Below are positions 1 to 7,365 of a stretch of DNA of 64,000 nt, piece after piece. Origin of the DNA: Anaerolineae bacterium (GTDB lineage Bacteria; Chloroflexota; Anaerolineae; Anaerolineales; Villigracilaceae); NCBI GenBank assembly GCA_022013685.1, contig JAKLPV010000092.1, positions 1 to 64,000 on the forward strand. Reading direction: 5' to 3'. A program made the translations under genes and the position numbers. Below the pieces are notes generated by a model. That model did no database searches and was not told the DNA's origin. It worked only from the letters and a program-made list of their open reading frames with translations. Every line of letters begins with the position of its first letter. The first letter of the stretch is position 1.

Positions 1-90
1 CTTCTTTGGCCTGTTGCTCACCACAATGTTGATTTGTTTGTAGTGAGCAACAGACCTATTGTTACTGGATGGAAATGGGAGTTTGGTGGA

Positions 91-354
91 CTACCGGCGT
101 CTTCCTGTGAAGAGTTTGACAATTGCCAGCAGGATAACAGAACCGAGTAACGTAACCAACAGGGTCGGGATGGTGATTGCATCGTTAATTGTCCCGACGC
201 CCAACAACGGGCTGATGAAATAACCGGCCAGGAATGCGCCGGCAACACCCACCACGATGTCGATCAGCAAACCCTGCTGTGAACTGGTGCGCATGATTCT
301 GCTCGCAACATAACCGACGATCGCTCCGGCGATGAGATAGATGATCAGGTTCAT
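91..354 (-). CDS. GlsB/YeaQ/YmgE-family small membrane protein
   Basis: The 87-residue product is almost wholly hydrophobic, with three predicted membrane spans (about residues 3-19, 28-50 and 58-80) and a short basic tail ending GRRR. The Gly-rich N-terminal span and the GxxGAFxxG-like second span match the transglycosylase-associated (GlsB/YeaQ/YmgE) family, which is linked to general or envelope stress; its biochemical role is not known. The start codon overlaps the stop of the upstream CsbD-like gene by one base (TAATG), so the two are probably translationally coupled. The pairing with CsbD supports a stress-response role by inference. Confidence 0.85.
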   Translation of the reverse strand: MNLIIYLIAGAIVGYVASRIMRTSSQQGLLIDIVVGVAGAFLAGYFISPLLGVGTINDAITIPTLLVTLLGSVILLAIVKLFTGRRR

Positions 355-578
355 TATTTATTCTCCTTCTTCAGTTTGGCTTCGTATTCCGTAACGCGCT
401 TGTCGATTTCATCTGCGGCGGCCTCGCGGGTATAGCCATATTTTTCCTGAAGCAAGCCGGTAAAAACCTCGAGCTTGCCGGCGGCCCGATCCAGGTCATC
501 GTCGGTGAGTTTTCCCCACCAAGATTTGGCCTCGCCGCGGATTTGTTTCCACTTGCCTTCAAAGATATCTTTGTTCAT
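354..578 (-). CDS. CsbD-family stress protein
   Basis: The 74-residue soluble, highly charged protein starts MNKDIFEGKWKQIRGEAK, the typical opening of the CsbD family (general-stress proteins of unknown mechanism). It lacks a signal peptide or membrane span. An in-frame ATG five codons upstream overlaps the GGAGG ribosome-binding site, so I place the start at 578, with GGAGG about 8 bases ahead. It is the first gene of a two-gene unit with the GlsB-like gene, overlapping it by one base. No promoter was recognised in the 590-860 gap. Confidence 0.85.
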   Translation of the reverse strand: MNKDIFEGKWKQIRGEAKSWWGKLTDDDLDRAAGKLEVFTGLLQEKYGYTREAAADEIDKRVTEYEAKLKKENK

Positions 579-746
579 GGTTTGGTCCTCCAAATCGATT
601 GAAAAAGCTGGAAAGTTTTTCCAGTTGATGCCAGTGCCGGTTTGGGTTTGGCATCAATTGGAAATCTGAATGTTGGCTGTGGCCAGATGCAGGCGTTCGG
701 CTGCTTGCTCAGGCGATAGACACACAACTCATACATTCATCCTATA

Positions 747-789
747 AGAAATACCCCCCGACCACATCCATCGGTCGGGGGGTATTTCT
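747..789 (-). terminator. Hairpin terminator of the beta-helix gene
   Basis: A 17-bp perfect stem (747-763 with 773-789, loop of 9) lies 73 bases after the stop of the minus-strand beta-helix gene. The run of pyrimidines after it on the minus strand is short, so termination is inferred from stem strength and position. The rest of 594-861 holds only part of a short repeat (see the hairpin at 45466). Confidence 0.65.
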
Positions 790-861
790 CTAGTCCACTT
801 GGGGGAGAGACACGGTTCAGGGGATGATACCCCGGTTGTGTGCGTTAAGTTTTTAAGATTT

Positions 862-2724
862 TTACATGGGTTTAACGGGACTGGGTGGAGATGAGAACTC
901 AATTGCGCCAATATCGGGTGCCTGGCCGTTGTAGTTGTCATTGATGCCAGGGATATGAACGCCCCGGTCGATATTCGGGCTGGCCGGCTGTAGCCTGAAA
1001 TCGCCGCCAGCCGGGTTGACAAAACCAGGTGGATTTCCGTGCCCGTTGCATTCCATCCCAATGGCAGCGCATAGCAGGGCAATACTGCGATAGTTCAGAT
1101 TTTCCCATTTGAAAACAAAGCTGTTTGCCGGGCGCGTCGTGTACCAATTGTTGTAATTCCAACTGTTGTTACTCGAACCTTTTTGGACCGCTTCAAAGGC
1201 ATATCCGTTGCCCTGGAAAATGTTGTTGCGCATCATCGTGTTGCGGATTGGGGTGATCAGGCTCATGGCGTTGACGTTTGACCCATTCGTCCAACTTGTA
1301 TTGTGATAAAGCAGCACAACCCCGGCTGTATCTCGCGCCCATTTGATGCTGGTGCCGTTGAAATTGCTTAATATTGAGTGCATTACCCAGGTTGGGCCTT
1401 TTGTCACCGGCGCGATCGAGATGCCTACCAGCATCGTGTCAATCCTGTTGTTGCGAAAGCGATGATTGATGCAGGCGCCCTCGGGTTCCAGGCCGTCGTC
1501 ACTGATGTGATGGATTCGGTTGTTGTAGATGTCAGCGTCGAAGGCGATTTCTGGATTTTCCAGCGCCGCCGATGAGCCGGTGTAGATGCCGTTGAAATAG
1601 TGGTGGATCTCGTTTTTGCGCACGATCGCGCCAATATGGCCGCGCAGAACAATTCCTGTCCCTTCCATCGTGCTGCCTTTGACTGCGCTCCAGGCCCACT
1701 CGTTGACCGGCGGGTCGAAAATTTCGTTCTCCTCGATGCGCGTGTCATTACCCTGAAACTCGCTGCCGTTCCAGTTGATGAAAATCCCCAATTGCAGGTT
1801 GTGAATCTTGTTCCTGCGAATGACCACATGCGATGCGTTGGTCGCCGCCACGCCGAATCCGCTGGTGGTTGCGCCGTAATTTCTGATCTCAAAGCCTTCG
1901 ATCCAGATCCAGTCGCGTCCGGTTACGCTAAAGGCATAATTCAAGCGCGGTGCTTGCCAGCTAAGTTTGGATGGGTCGCTCAGGCTGCGAATGTATAGCT
2001 TTGTTGTTTTGGAGTCGTAGTACCAGCCTTCTTTTACGGTGACTTTCCCGTAGCCCCTGTTTTGTTTCAGCCCTGTCAGGTTTTCATAGTTATAGAAACG
2101 GATCCGGTTACGGGCCAGGTAGGTGATTTGCCTACCCAGCTTGATAAACCAGGTTTTATTCCCATCCGCTTTCCACGATTTTGGGTTTAGCCACTCTGAC
2201 CCATCCAGTACCGCCACATTCCCCGCCGCTTTGACCTGGATCCACTTGCCCGGGCTGCCCGATATTGGGAAGGTCAGCGCCTCCTGGTAAATTCCGTCCG
2301 CGACCAGCACCTGCGTGCCGGGTTGGGCCTTGTTGATCCCTTCCTGGATGGTGCGAAAGGGTGCGGATTCAGAGCCATTCCCGCCCACGGGGGCATTGCT
2401 GTTGACGTGCAGTGTTGCCAGGGGAGCGAATACCAATTCCTCGGGCTGGGTTCTGGTCGCGCCGCTGATCTCATTAACGCCGCTGGTCACCTTTATTTCG
2501 TAATCTGTCGACGGGGAAAGCCCGAACAGGCTGCCAACCAATCGACCGTCGTTGATGCGCATCAACGGATGGCCGGGTAGCCAGGGACCTTCCGCGCCGC
2601 AGCGATAGCTCATTTGTGCGCCGCCGGGCAGGTTGACCCCGCTGACGACAATTCCTGCCGTTTCTATGTTGGGATAGAGATTCAATGTGTTGAATGTTGT
2701 TGCGTTGGCTGAAATTGTTGTCAT
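862..2724 (-). CDS. Right-handed parallel beta-helix repeat protein
   Basis: The 620-residue protein has an N-terminal beta-sandwich-like segment (about residues 1-95, ending STDYEIKVTSG, typical of fibronectin III-like folds). It continues with a pectate-lyase-type beta-helix: TIQEGINKAQPGTQVLVADGIYQEA marks the helix cap (given here in part: residues about 125-150), followed by many repeated coils containing RNN, IRRNKIHN and RNNRI-type turns. It ends in a DIGAIEF strand, a common end for this family. Such proteins bind or cleave polysaccharide; no catalytic residues can be assigned. No signal peptide is visible at the start, which has AGGAG 7 bases upstream. A similar C-terminal fragment lies at the right edge of the window. 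Confidence 0.75.
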   Translation of the reverse strand: MTTISANATTFNTLNLYPNIETAGIVVSGVNLPGGAQMSYRCGAEGPWLPGHPLMRINDGRLVGSLFGLSPSTDYEIKVTSGVNEISGATRTQPEELVFAPLATLHVNSNAPVGGNGSESAPFRTIQEGINKAQPGTQVLVADGIYQEALTFPISGSPGKWIQVKAAGNVAVLDGSEWLNPKSWKADGNKTWFIKLGRQITYLARNRIRFYNYENLTGLKQNRGYGKVTVKEGWYYDSKTTKLYIRSLSDPSKLSWQAPRLNYAFSVTGRDWIWIEGFEIRNYGATTSGFGVAATNASHVVIRRNKIHNLQLGIFINWNGSEFQGNDTRIEENEIFDPPVNEWAWSAVKGSTMEGTGIVLRGHIGAIVRKNEIHHYFNGIYTGSSAALENPEIAFDADIYNNRIHHISDDGLEPEGACINHRFRNNRIDTMLVGISIAPVTKGPTWVMHSILSNFNGTSIKWARDTAGVVLLYHNTSWTNGSNVNAMSLITPIRNTMMRNNIFQGNGYAFEAVQKGSSNNSWNYNNWYTTRPANSFVFKWENLNYRSIALLCAAIGMECNGHGNPPGFVNPAGGDFRLQPASPNIDRGVHIPGINDNYNGQAPDIGAIEFSSPPSPVKPM

Positions 2725-2800
2725 AAACAGACTCCTGTATTGAAAAGGAAATCCTGCCCGATGAAATTTCCCCGCTCATAAGTTGTTTCCAGCATTTTTG

Positions 2801-2876
2801 ATTATACCCGTCCCGGTCACAAATTGCGCTTTTACCAGAGCATGAACGCGCAATATTATGACCACGGGCATTATAT
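2801..2876. repeat. Palindromic intergenic element, copy 1
   Basis: Nested inverted repeats: an outer TATA/TATA, CCCG with CGGG, GGTC with GACC, and an inner TTGCGC with GCGCAA around a central loop. A second copy lies at 17163-17254, where the GGTC/GACC pair is GGCC/GGCC, so pairing is kept. Both sit upstream of minus-strand genes. The 2725-3139 gap holds this element, a promoter and a leader terminator. Confidence 0.7.
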
Positions 2877-2991
2877 ACAGCAAATTGCTCAGGCGCAATC
2901 GAGATCCCCGCTCTGTCACCTGTGCAAGCCTGGGCGACATTACAATTACCTGTCATTTATCCTACGATTGTCATACGATCTCAAAAACCGG

Positions 2992-3020
2992 TTGACTTTC
3001 GCCCCAAACCATCTTATACT
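2992..3020 (+). promoter_or_regulatory. Sigma-70-type promoter for the SWIM-protein gene
   Basis: TTGACT, then exactly 17 bases, then TATACT. Transcription would start near 3027, giving a leader of about 113 bases before the ATG at 3140. This is one of the best -35/-10 matches in the window. Confidence 0.7.
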
Positions 3021-3081
3021 CTGAAGCACAGAGGTTACCCATCTATGCGAGTGTTTTGGACATATTCAGGAAAAAAACTAT

Positions 3082-3112
3082 AAAAGGCACGCGCCTGTCT
3101 GCGTGCCTTTTT
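3082..3112 (+). terminator. Leader terminator or attenuator upstream of the SWIM gene
   Basis: An 11-base arm (AAAAGGCACGC) pairs with GCGTGCCTTTT around an 8-base loop and runs into T residues. It lies between the promoter at 2992 and the gene at 3140 with no other gene start in between. It would end a short RNA of roughly 85 bases or act as an attenuator. Confidence 0.55.
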
Positions 3113-3139
3113 CATTCCTAACCCAAAAGGAGATGAAAC

Positions 3140-3382
3140 ATGGACTACGGACTGATCGGAAAGATCGAGAAAGCCAAGCGTTACGCGGAAGACCGCAAGA
3201 GATTCCGTTTCGACAAATTTGAAGTAACCTTCCGGGGCGACAACAACGACCATCATGTAGCTTTTCAAAATGGTAAATTTCAATGTGATTGTGAGTTCTT
3301 CCTGACCCACGAGCGCTGTGGCCACACGATGGCGATCGAAATTTTGCTTAAAGATATGCTTCCGCTTGCCGAAGCAGCTTAA
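3140..3382 (+). CDS. Small SWIM zinc-finger-like protein
   Basis: The 80-residue protein carries a CxCx(9-11)CxH metal-binding pattern in its second half (C-D-C-E-F-F-L-T-H-E-R-C-G-H), which is the SWIM zinc-finger signature. The N-terminal half is basic (KAKRYAEDRKRFRF) and could contact nucleic acid. Single-domain SWIM proteins of this size have no assigned reaction; DNA or protein binding is the family expectation. AAGGAG lies 8 bases before the ATG. The gene has its own promoter, leader hairpin and downstream terminator, so it looks like a single-gene transcript whose expression may be attenuated. Confidence 0.75.
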   Translation: MDYGLIGKIEKAKRYAEDRKRFRFDKFEVTFRGDNNDHHVAFQNGKFQCDCEFFLTHERCGHTMAIEILLKDMLPLAEAA

Positions 3383-3406
3383 ACAATAAAATAGCGGACA
3401 CATATA

Positions 3407-3442
3407 ACCCTGAAGGCGTTTTGGCCTTCAGGGTCTTTTTTT
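3407..3442 (+). terminator. Rho-independent terminator after the SWIM gene
   Basis: An 11-bp perfect stem (ACCCTGAAGGC with GCCTTCAGGGT) is followed by C and seven T residues, 25 bases after the stop codon. Confidence 0.9.
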
Positions 3443-3458
3443 CAGGTAAAATACTCTC

Positions 3459-4508
3459 ATGAATGCAAAACTTTCACGTCGTGATTTTTTCAAACTAACC
3501 GGCGCAGCCTTGGGCGGGCTGGCTTTTTCGCCTTACCTGCCGCCGGTGACTGAATTTGAAGACAGCCTGCTGGTGCGCGTGGCTTCGACTGCCATCAGCG
3601 TCCACAGCATGCCCAACGATGAGAGCCGTATTGTGCGCCAGGTCTACCGTGACCAGATCTTACCGGTTTATGAAGAAGTTAACTCGGGTTTTCCTGGCTA
3701 CAATCCGGTCTGGTATCGCGTTTGGGGCGGATTTGTCCACCGCGCGCGCATGCCCAAGGTTGAAGTCCGCTACAACGCCCCGGTCCTTTCGATCCGTGAA
3801 AATGGTCAATTGGCAGAAGTGACTGTTCCCTTTACCCAGGCCATGCTGGTTCGCAAGGCAGGCTGGGAGCCGCTCTATCGTCTGTATTACGGCACCGTCC
3901 ATTGGGTGGTCGGCGTCGAGCCAGGCCCTGATGGCCTGCCCTGGTATATCTTGATGGACGAGTTGCTCGACATCACCTACAACGTCCCGACCAGCCACAT
4001 GCGTTTAATCCCTGACGAAGAGATCGCTCCGCTCTCGCCCGAAGTGCCCTGGGAAGAGAAGCGCGTCGAAGTAAATCTTGGCACCCAGTTGATGACCTGC
4101 TATGAGTACGACCAGTCTGTTTTCCAGACCAATATTGCCTCCGGGCGGCTCGATAGCACCATCCCGGCCAACGGAATCCCGACCCGCACCCCGGCGGGCA
4201 AATTCAATGTTAGCGTAAAAATGCCATCCAAACACATGGGTGACGGCAACCTGGCCGCTGACATCGAAGCTTATGAGCTTGCCGGCGTCCCCTGGACAGT
4301 TTTCTTCACCCCCCAGGGGCACGCCTTTCACGGCACCTACTGGCACGACAACTACGGTGTGCCGATGAGCAGCGGCTGTATCAATATGCGCAACCACGAA
4401 GCCAAGTGGTTTTTCCGCTGGTGCCTGCCCAGCGCCGGGGCTGACGAAATCAACCCTGGCACGCTCGACAAAAAAGGCTATGGCACGCCGATTGTGATCA
4501 AGAACTAA
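3459..4508 (+). CDS. Tat-exported L,D-transpeptidase (YkuD domain)
   Basis: The 349-residue protein begins with a twin-arginine signal (SRRDFFKLTG followed by a hydrophobic stretch), so it is probably exported folded by Tat. The middle (about residues 40-200) resembles tandem SH3-like wall-binding modules. The C-terminal YkuD domain has HGTYWHDNYG followed by SSGCINM, with the catalytic Cys; the usual SHGC is SSGC here. These enzymes make 3-3 crosslinks in peptidoglycan or attach proteins to it. No Shine-Dalgarno sequence is visible, but TAAAAT ends exactly 6 bases before the ATG, which would fit a leaderless message. The methyltransferase gene follows after 3 bases. Confidence 0.88.
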   Translation: MNAKLSRRDFFKLTGAALGGLAFSPYLPPVTEFEDSLLVRVASTAISVHSMPNDESRIVRQVYRDQILPVYEEVNSGFPGYNPVWYRVWGGFVHRARMPKVEVRYNAPVLSIRENGQLAEVTVPFTQAMLVRKAGWEPLYRLYYGTVHWVVGVEPGPDGLPWYILMDELLDITYNVPTSHMRLIPDEEIAPLSPEVPWEEKRVEVNLGTQLMTCYEYDQSVFQTNIASGRLDSTIPANGIPTRTPAGKFNVSVKMPSKHMGDGNLAADIEAYELAGVPWTVFFTPQGHAFHGTYWHDNYGVPMSSGCINMRNHEAKWFFRWCLPSAGADEINPGTLDKKGYGTPIVIKN

Positions 4509-4511
4509 TCC

Positions 4512-5753
4512 ATGCCTTCTCTGCACTGGAACGGGAAACAGCGCCGCGACCCGCAGCCTGCTCGGCTGACTCTAGACTCGGTCATACATCCGGGTGGTCT
4601 TGGCTACCCACAGGAGGCAGGCGATCTGGTAGAAAGTCCGTCGAACCGGCTCTATCTTGGCGATAATTTTGTCCTCATGTCTTCCTTGTTGGATGAGTAC
4701 GAGGGCAAAATTGATTTAATCTATGTCGACCCGCCCTTTTTTACCAATCGCAAATTCACGGCCCGGATTGGTCGCGGCGAAGATTCGCGCAAACCCGCTG
4801 AGTGGCAGCTGGCTGAAAGTTACGGCGATTCATGGAACAATCTTGACGAATACATTCAGTTTCTATATGACCGCCTGGAATTGATGCACCGCCTGCTATC
4901 TCCGCGGGGGACTCTGTACTTGCACCTCGACTGGCACGCCAGCGCCTATGCCCGCCTTTTGCTGGACGAAATTTTCGGCCCCGAGCGTCTGCTGAACGAA
5001 ATCGTCTGGACTTATCATGGCCCGTCCCCCATTCGTTCCGCTTTCAACCGCAAGCACGACACGATTTTGTCTTACACCAAAAGCGATGCCTACACCTTCA
5101 ATGCCGATGCGGTGCGCGTGCCTTATGACCAGACCACTGTCAAGACTTTTGCATCATCCCTGAAAGCGGGTTTTGGCAAAGTCCCCGACCTGGAGCGCGG
5201 AAAAGTGCCCGAAGATTGGTGGTATTTCCCGGTCGTTGCGCGCCTGCATAATGAGCGCACCGGTTACCCGACCCAAAAGCCCGAAGCCCTGTTGACGCGC
5301 ATCGTTCTGGCATCCTCCAATCCTGGCGATCTGGTGGCGGATTTTTTCTGTGGTTCCGGCACCACGCCGTTGGTTGCCGCCAGGCATGGACGGCGCTTCC
5401 TGGCCTGCGATGCCACCTTTCGTGCCATCCACACGGCGAAAACGAGATTGGTCAGGCAGCAGGCGCAACCCTTCGCGCTCTGGGCTGATAAAGAGCAGCC
5501 TGTTGGCGATACCTCCCCTTTTAATTTTCAACGCGTGGACCGACAAGTTACGCTTTGTTCTGAGAACGCTCCAGCTTACTGGGAACTGGATCCGCACTGG
5601 GATGGCCTTACTTTTAAGAGTTTTGCGCAGGCTCCACTGCCATTGCGAAGTGGCGACCTGCTCCGTTCCTTGCCGTTGCCCCCCAGGGTTGGAAGGGTCT
5701 GCATCCGTGTTGTAACTGCTGAAGGGCAGCAGTCACAAATCGTTCTGGAATAA
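4512..5753 (+). CDS. Orphan site-specific DNA methyltransferase (beta-class N6/N4)
   Basis: The 413-residue protein carries motif IV DPPF (in IYVDPPFFTN, about residue 75) before motif I (DFFCGSGTTPL, about residue 280). This order is typical of beta-class amino-methyltransferases such as type III Mod and orphan methylases. TQKPEALLTRI precedes motif I as usual in the family. The stretch after about residue 330 is not recognised. No restriction subunit lies nearby, so it is probably a solitary methylase. It starts 3 bases after the transpeptidase gene, probably as one transcript, with a weak ribosome-binding site. The target base and sequence cannot be read from here. Confidence 0.82.
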   Translation: MPSLHWNGKQRRDPQPARLTLDSVIHPGGLGYPQEAGDLVESPSNRLYLGDNFVLMSSLLDEYEGKIDLIYVDPPFFTNRKFTARIGRGEDSRKPAEWQLAESYGDSWNNLDEYIQFLYDRLELMHRLLSPRGTLYLHLDWHASAYARLLLDEIFGPERLLNEIVWTYHGPSPIRSAFNRKHDTILSYTKSDAYTFNADAVRVPYDQTTVKTFASSLKAGFGKVPDLERGKVPEDWWYFPVVARLHNERTGYPTQKPEALLTRIVLASSNPGDLVADFFCGSGTTPLVAARHGRRFLACDATFRAIHTAKTRLVRQQAQPFALWADKEQPVGDTSPFNFQRVDRQVTLCSENAPAYWELDPHWDGLTFKSFAQAPLPLRSGDLLRSLPLPPRVGRVCIRVVTAEGQQSQIVLE

Positions 5754-5790
5754 AAATTACGGGATGGCGGTACGCCATCCCGTAATTTTT
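5752..5790. terminator. Bidirectional terminator between convergent genes
   Basis: An 18-bp perfect stem with a 3-base loop starts at the stop of the methyltransferase gene, with A-rich and T-rich ends on both sides. It can serve the plus-strand methyltransferase and the minus-strand regulator that ends at 5820. Confidence 0.92.
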
Positions 5791-5819
5791 CAAAATCCCA
5801 AGATCACATAATTGCTAAA

Positions 5820-6482
5820 TTAAACATCCAACCGATAGCCGACCCCCCGAACCGTGTGCAGGAATTTGGGGTGATTGGAGTCGAGTTCGATCGCTTTTCT
5901 CAGCCAGGAGACATGTACATCCAGCGTGCGCGTATCGCCGGTGTAATCGGTATCCCAGACGCGCTTGAAGAGCGCTTCACGTTCGACAACCTCGCCGCGA
6001 TGTTCAATCAACAGTTGCAGCAACAGTGACAGGCGCGGTGTCAGACGGATATTCTTGCCCAGGCAGCGCACGCGGCGATGTTCCAGGTCGAGGCGCAGCG
6101 GTCCGGCATGGATGATGTTTGCGCCATCGCCGGGCATGTAAGGTTTCAGGCGGTTGACCAATTTCTGAACGGTAAAAGGCAAAACCAGCACAACATCGGC
6201 GGTAGATTTGTCGACCGGGCGGCTGGCATCCACCAGCAGGATGATCGGCAGGCGTTCATCCTGCTTTTCGCGTAGGGATTGAACGATCCGCACCCCGCTC
6301 GAACCCAGTGAAGCTGCGTTGATAACCATTAAATCGGGCGCAACTTCTTCCAGGCGGCTTAACGCTTGACTGCCGTTGGAAACGACAAAAACAGAAAAAC
6401 CTTTTTTTTGCAGTTCGGCTGCAAAGACGGGTTGTTCTGCCTTTTTACCCTCAATTAATAATATTGTTGCATTATTCATCAT
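5820..6482 (-). CDS. OmpR/PhoB-type DNA-binding regulator with degenerate receiver
   Basis: About 220 residues: a receiver-like domain (about 1-115) and a C-terminal OmpR-type winged helix (LTPRLSLLLQLLIEH, then DVHVSWLRKAIE and VRGVGYRL). The receiver lacks its chemistry. The phosphoacceptor Asp position reads VINAAS (Asn), the acidic pocket after the first strand reads IEG instead of a DD pair, the switch Thr/Ser reads VDAS, and the conserved Lys of KPF is Leu (LPF). It is therefore likely to act without phosphorylation. No histidine kinase is adjacent. The start could be either ATG at 6482 or 6479; no good ribosome-binding site decides. Confidence 0.82.
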   Translation of the reverse strand: MMNNATILLIEGKKAEQPVFAAELQKKGFSVFVVSNGSQALSRLEEVAPDLMVINAASLGSSGVRIVQSLREKQDERLPIILLVDASRPVDKSTADVVLVLPFTVQKLVNRLKPYMPGDGANIIHAGPLRLDLEHRRVRCLGKNIRLTPRLSLLLQLLIEHRGEVVEREALFKRVWDTDYTGDTRTLDVHVSWLRKAIELDSNHPKFLHTVRGVGYRLDV

Positions 6483-6646
6483 AAACACCCAGTAAAGTTT
6501 AATCCTGGCAGACGAAATGTCCCCATTATATGAGAAGAGACGGCTGTTATTCTCTGCCGCCTGCCAATGTTAAAGCATTATACCCCAATCTTAACAAATG
6601 ATTAAAGGACATGAGTACTATCGGGGCCAATTTTGTTAAAGAATTC

Positions 6647-6675
6647 TTGACACTTATCCCTACTTCGATTATTAT
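6647..6675 (+). promoter_or_regulatory. Promoter of the tetR / beta-oxidation cluster
   Basis: TTGACA, 17 bases, TATTAT. The expected start near 6682 falls inside the palindrome at 6678-6699, 25 bases before the tetR ATG. Confidence 0.8.
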
Positions 6676-6677
6676 AC

Positions 6678-6699
6678 CCCTACCGAACGGTCGGTAGGG
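6678..6699 (+). promoter_or_regulatory. TetR-type operator over the transcription start
   Basis: A 22-bp palindrome built from CCCTACCGA and TCGGTAGGG around ACGG, with almost perfect arms. It begins 3 bases after the -10 element and ends 8 bases before the tetR start. Position and symmetry fit autorepression by the TetR protein. Confidence 0.75.
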
Positions 6700-6706
6700 A
6701 GAATGT

Positions 6707-7279
6707 ATGACACGTGATGATATTCTAGTAGCCGCAGCGCAGGTATTTCGCCAGAAGGGGTTTCATGGCGCATCCATGTCTGATATTGCCGAAGCCGTCA
6801 ACTTGCAAAAGGCCAGTCTGTACCATCACGTTTCGAGCAAGCAAGAGATCCTGCTCGAACTGCTCAACCGGGCGCTGGTGATGCTGACGGAGGGCATGGA
6901 TGCCGTCATGGCTCGGGATGTCCCTGCGGACGAGAAGCTGCGCCTGGCGATGCGTTCCTATCTTCAGGTCATGACCGACAATCTGGATGTGACCGCCGTC
7001 CTGCTGATGGAGCACCGCTCGTTGAATGACGAACTGCACGCGCGCCATATCCCCATTCGAGATCATTTCGAGGAGATGTGGCGCGATTTGATTCGCGGAG
7101 GGAACGAGACCGGGATTTTTGACTGCCCCGACGTTCCGATGACGGTCCGCGGCCTGTTGGGTGTGCTCAACTGGACGATCACCTGGTACCGTTTGGATGG
7201 TGCGCTCTCCCCGGAGCAGATCGCCGATCATTTTTCAGAGATGTTCTTGAAGGGAATTCGGAAGGGCGATATTCGATAA
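6707..7279 (+). CDS. TetR-family transcriptional regulator of the beta-oxidation cluster
   Basis: The 190-residue protein has an N-terminal TetR helix-turn-helix (ILVAAAQVFRQKGFHGASM followed by SDIAEAVNLQKASLYHHV, residues about 5-48). Its all-helical ligand domain resembles the KstR2/FadR-like branch that senses acyl-CoA or CoA thioesters. It is the first gene of a plus-strand cluster for fatty acid breakdown and has its own promoter with an overlapping palindrome, so repression relieved by an acyl-CoA is the likely mode (inference). A GGGAG ribosome-binding site lies 6 bases upstream. The last codons (KGDIR) fall inside an intergenic repeat, so the C-terminus may have been reshaped by it. 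Confidence 0.85.
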   Translation: MTRDDILVAAAQVFRQKGFHGASMSDIAEAVNLQKASLYHHVSSKQEILLELLNRALVMLTEGMDAVMARDVPADEKLRLAMRSYLQVMTDNLDVTAVLLMEHRSLNDELHARHIPIRDHFEEMWRDLIRGGNETGIFDCPDVPMTVRGLLGVLNWTITWYRLDGALSPEQIADHFSEMFLKGIRKGDIR

Positions 7280-7329
7280 GTCGATAAGTCGATATTCGAC
7301 TTTCGAGTATCGAATATCGAATATCGATC
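7264..7329. repeat. TATCGAATATCGA-type repeat, copy 1
   Basis: Tandem and inverted units of TCGATATTCGA / TATCGAATATCGA start inside the tetR stop region and fill most of the space before the first acyl-CoA dehydrogenase gene. The same unit recurs at 8449, 9820, 14041 and 59902. Confidence 0.75.
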
Positions 7330-7365
7330 TTCAACCTTCAACCTTAAAACCTGTAAGGAGGAACA

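Noticed and set aside
4512-5753. Complete restriction-modification system with the methylase at 4512
   Set aside because: Neither neighbour encodes a nuclease; the flanks are an L,D-transpeptidase and a regulator.
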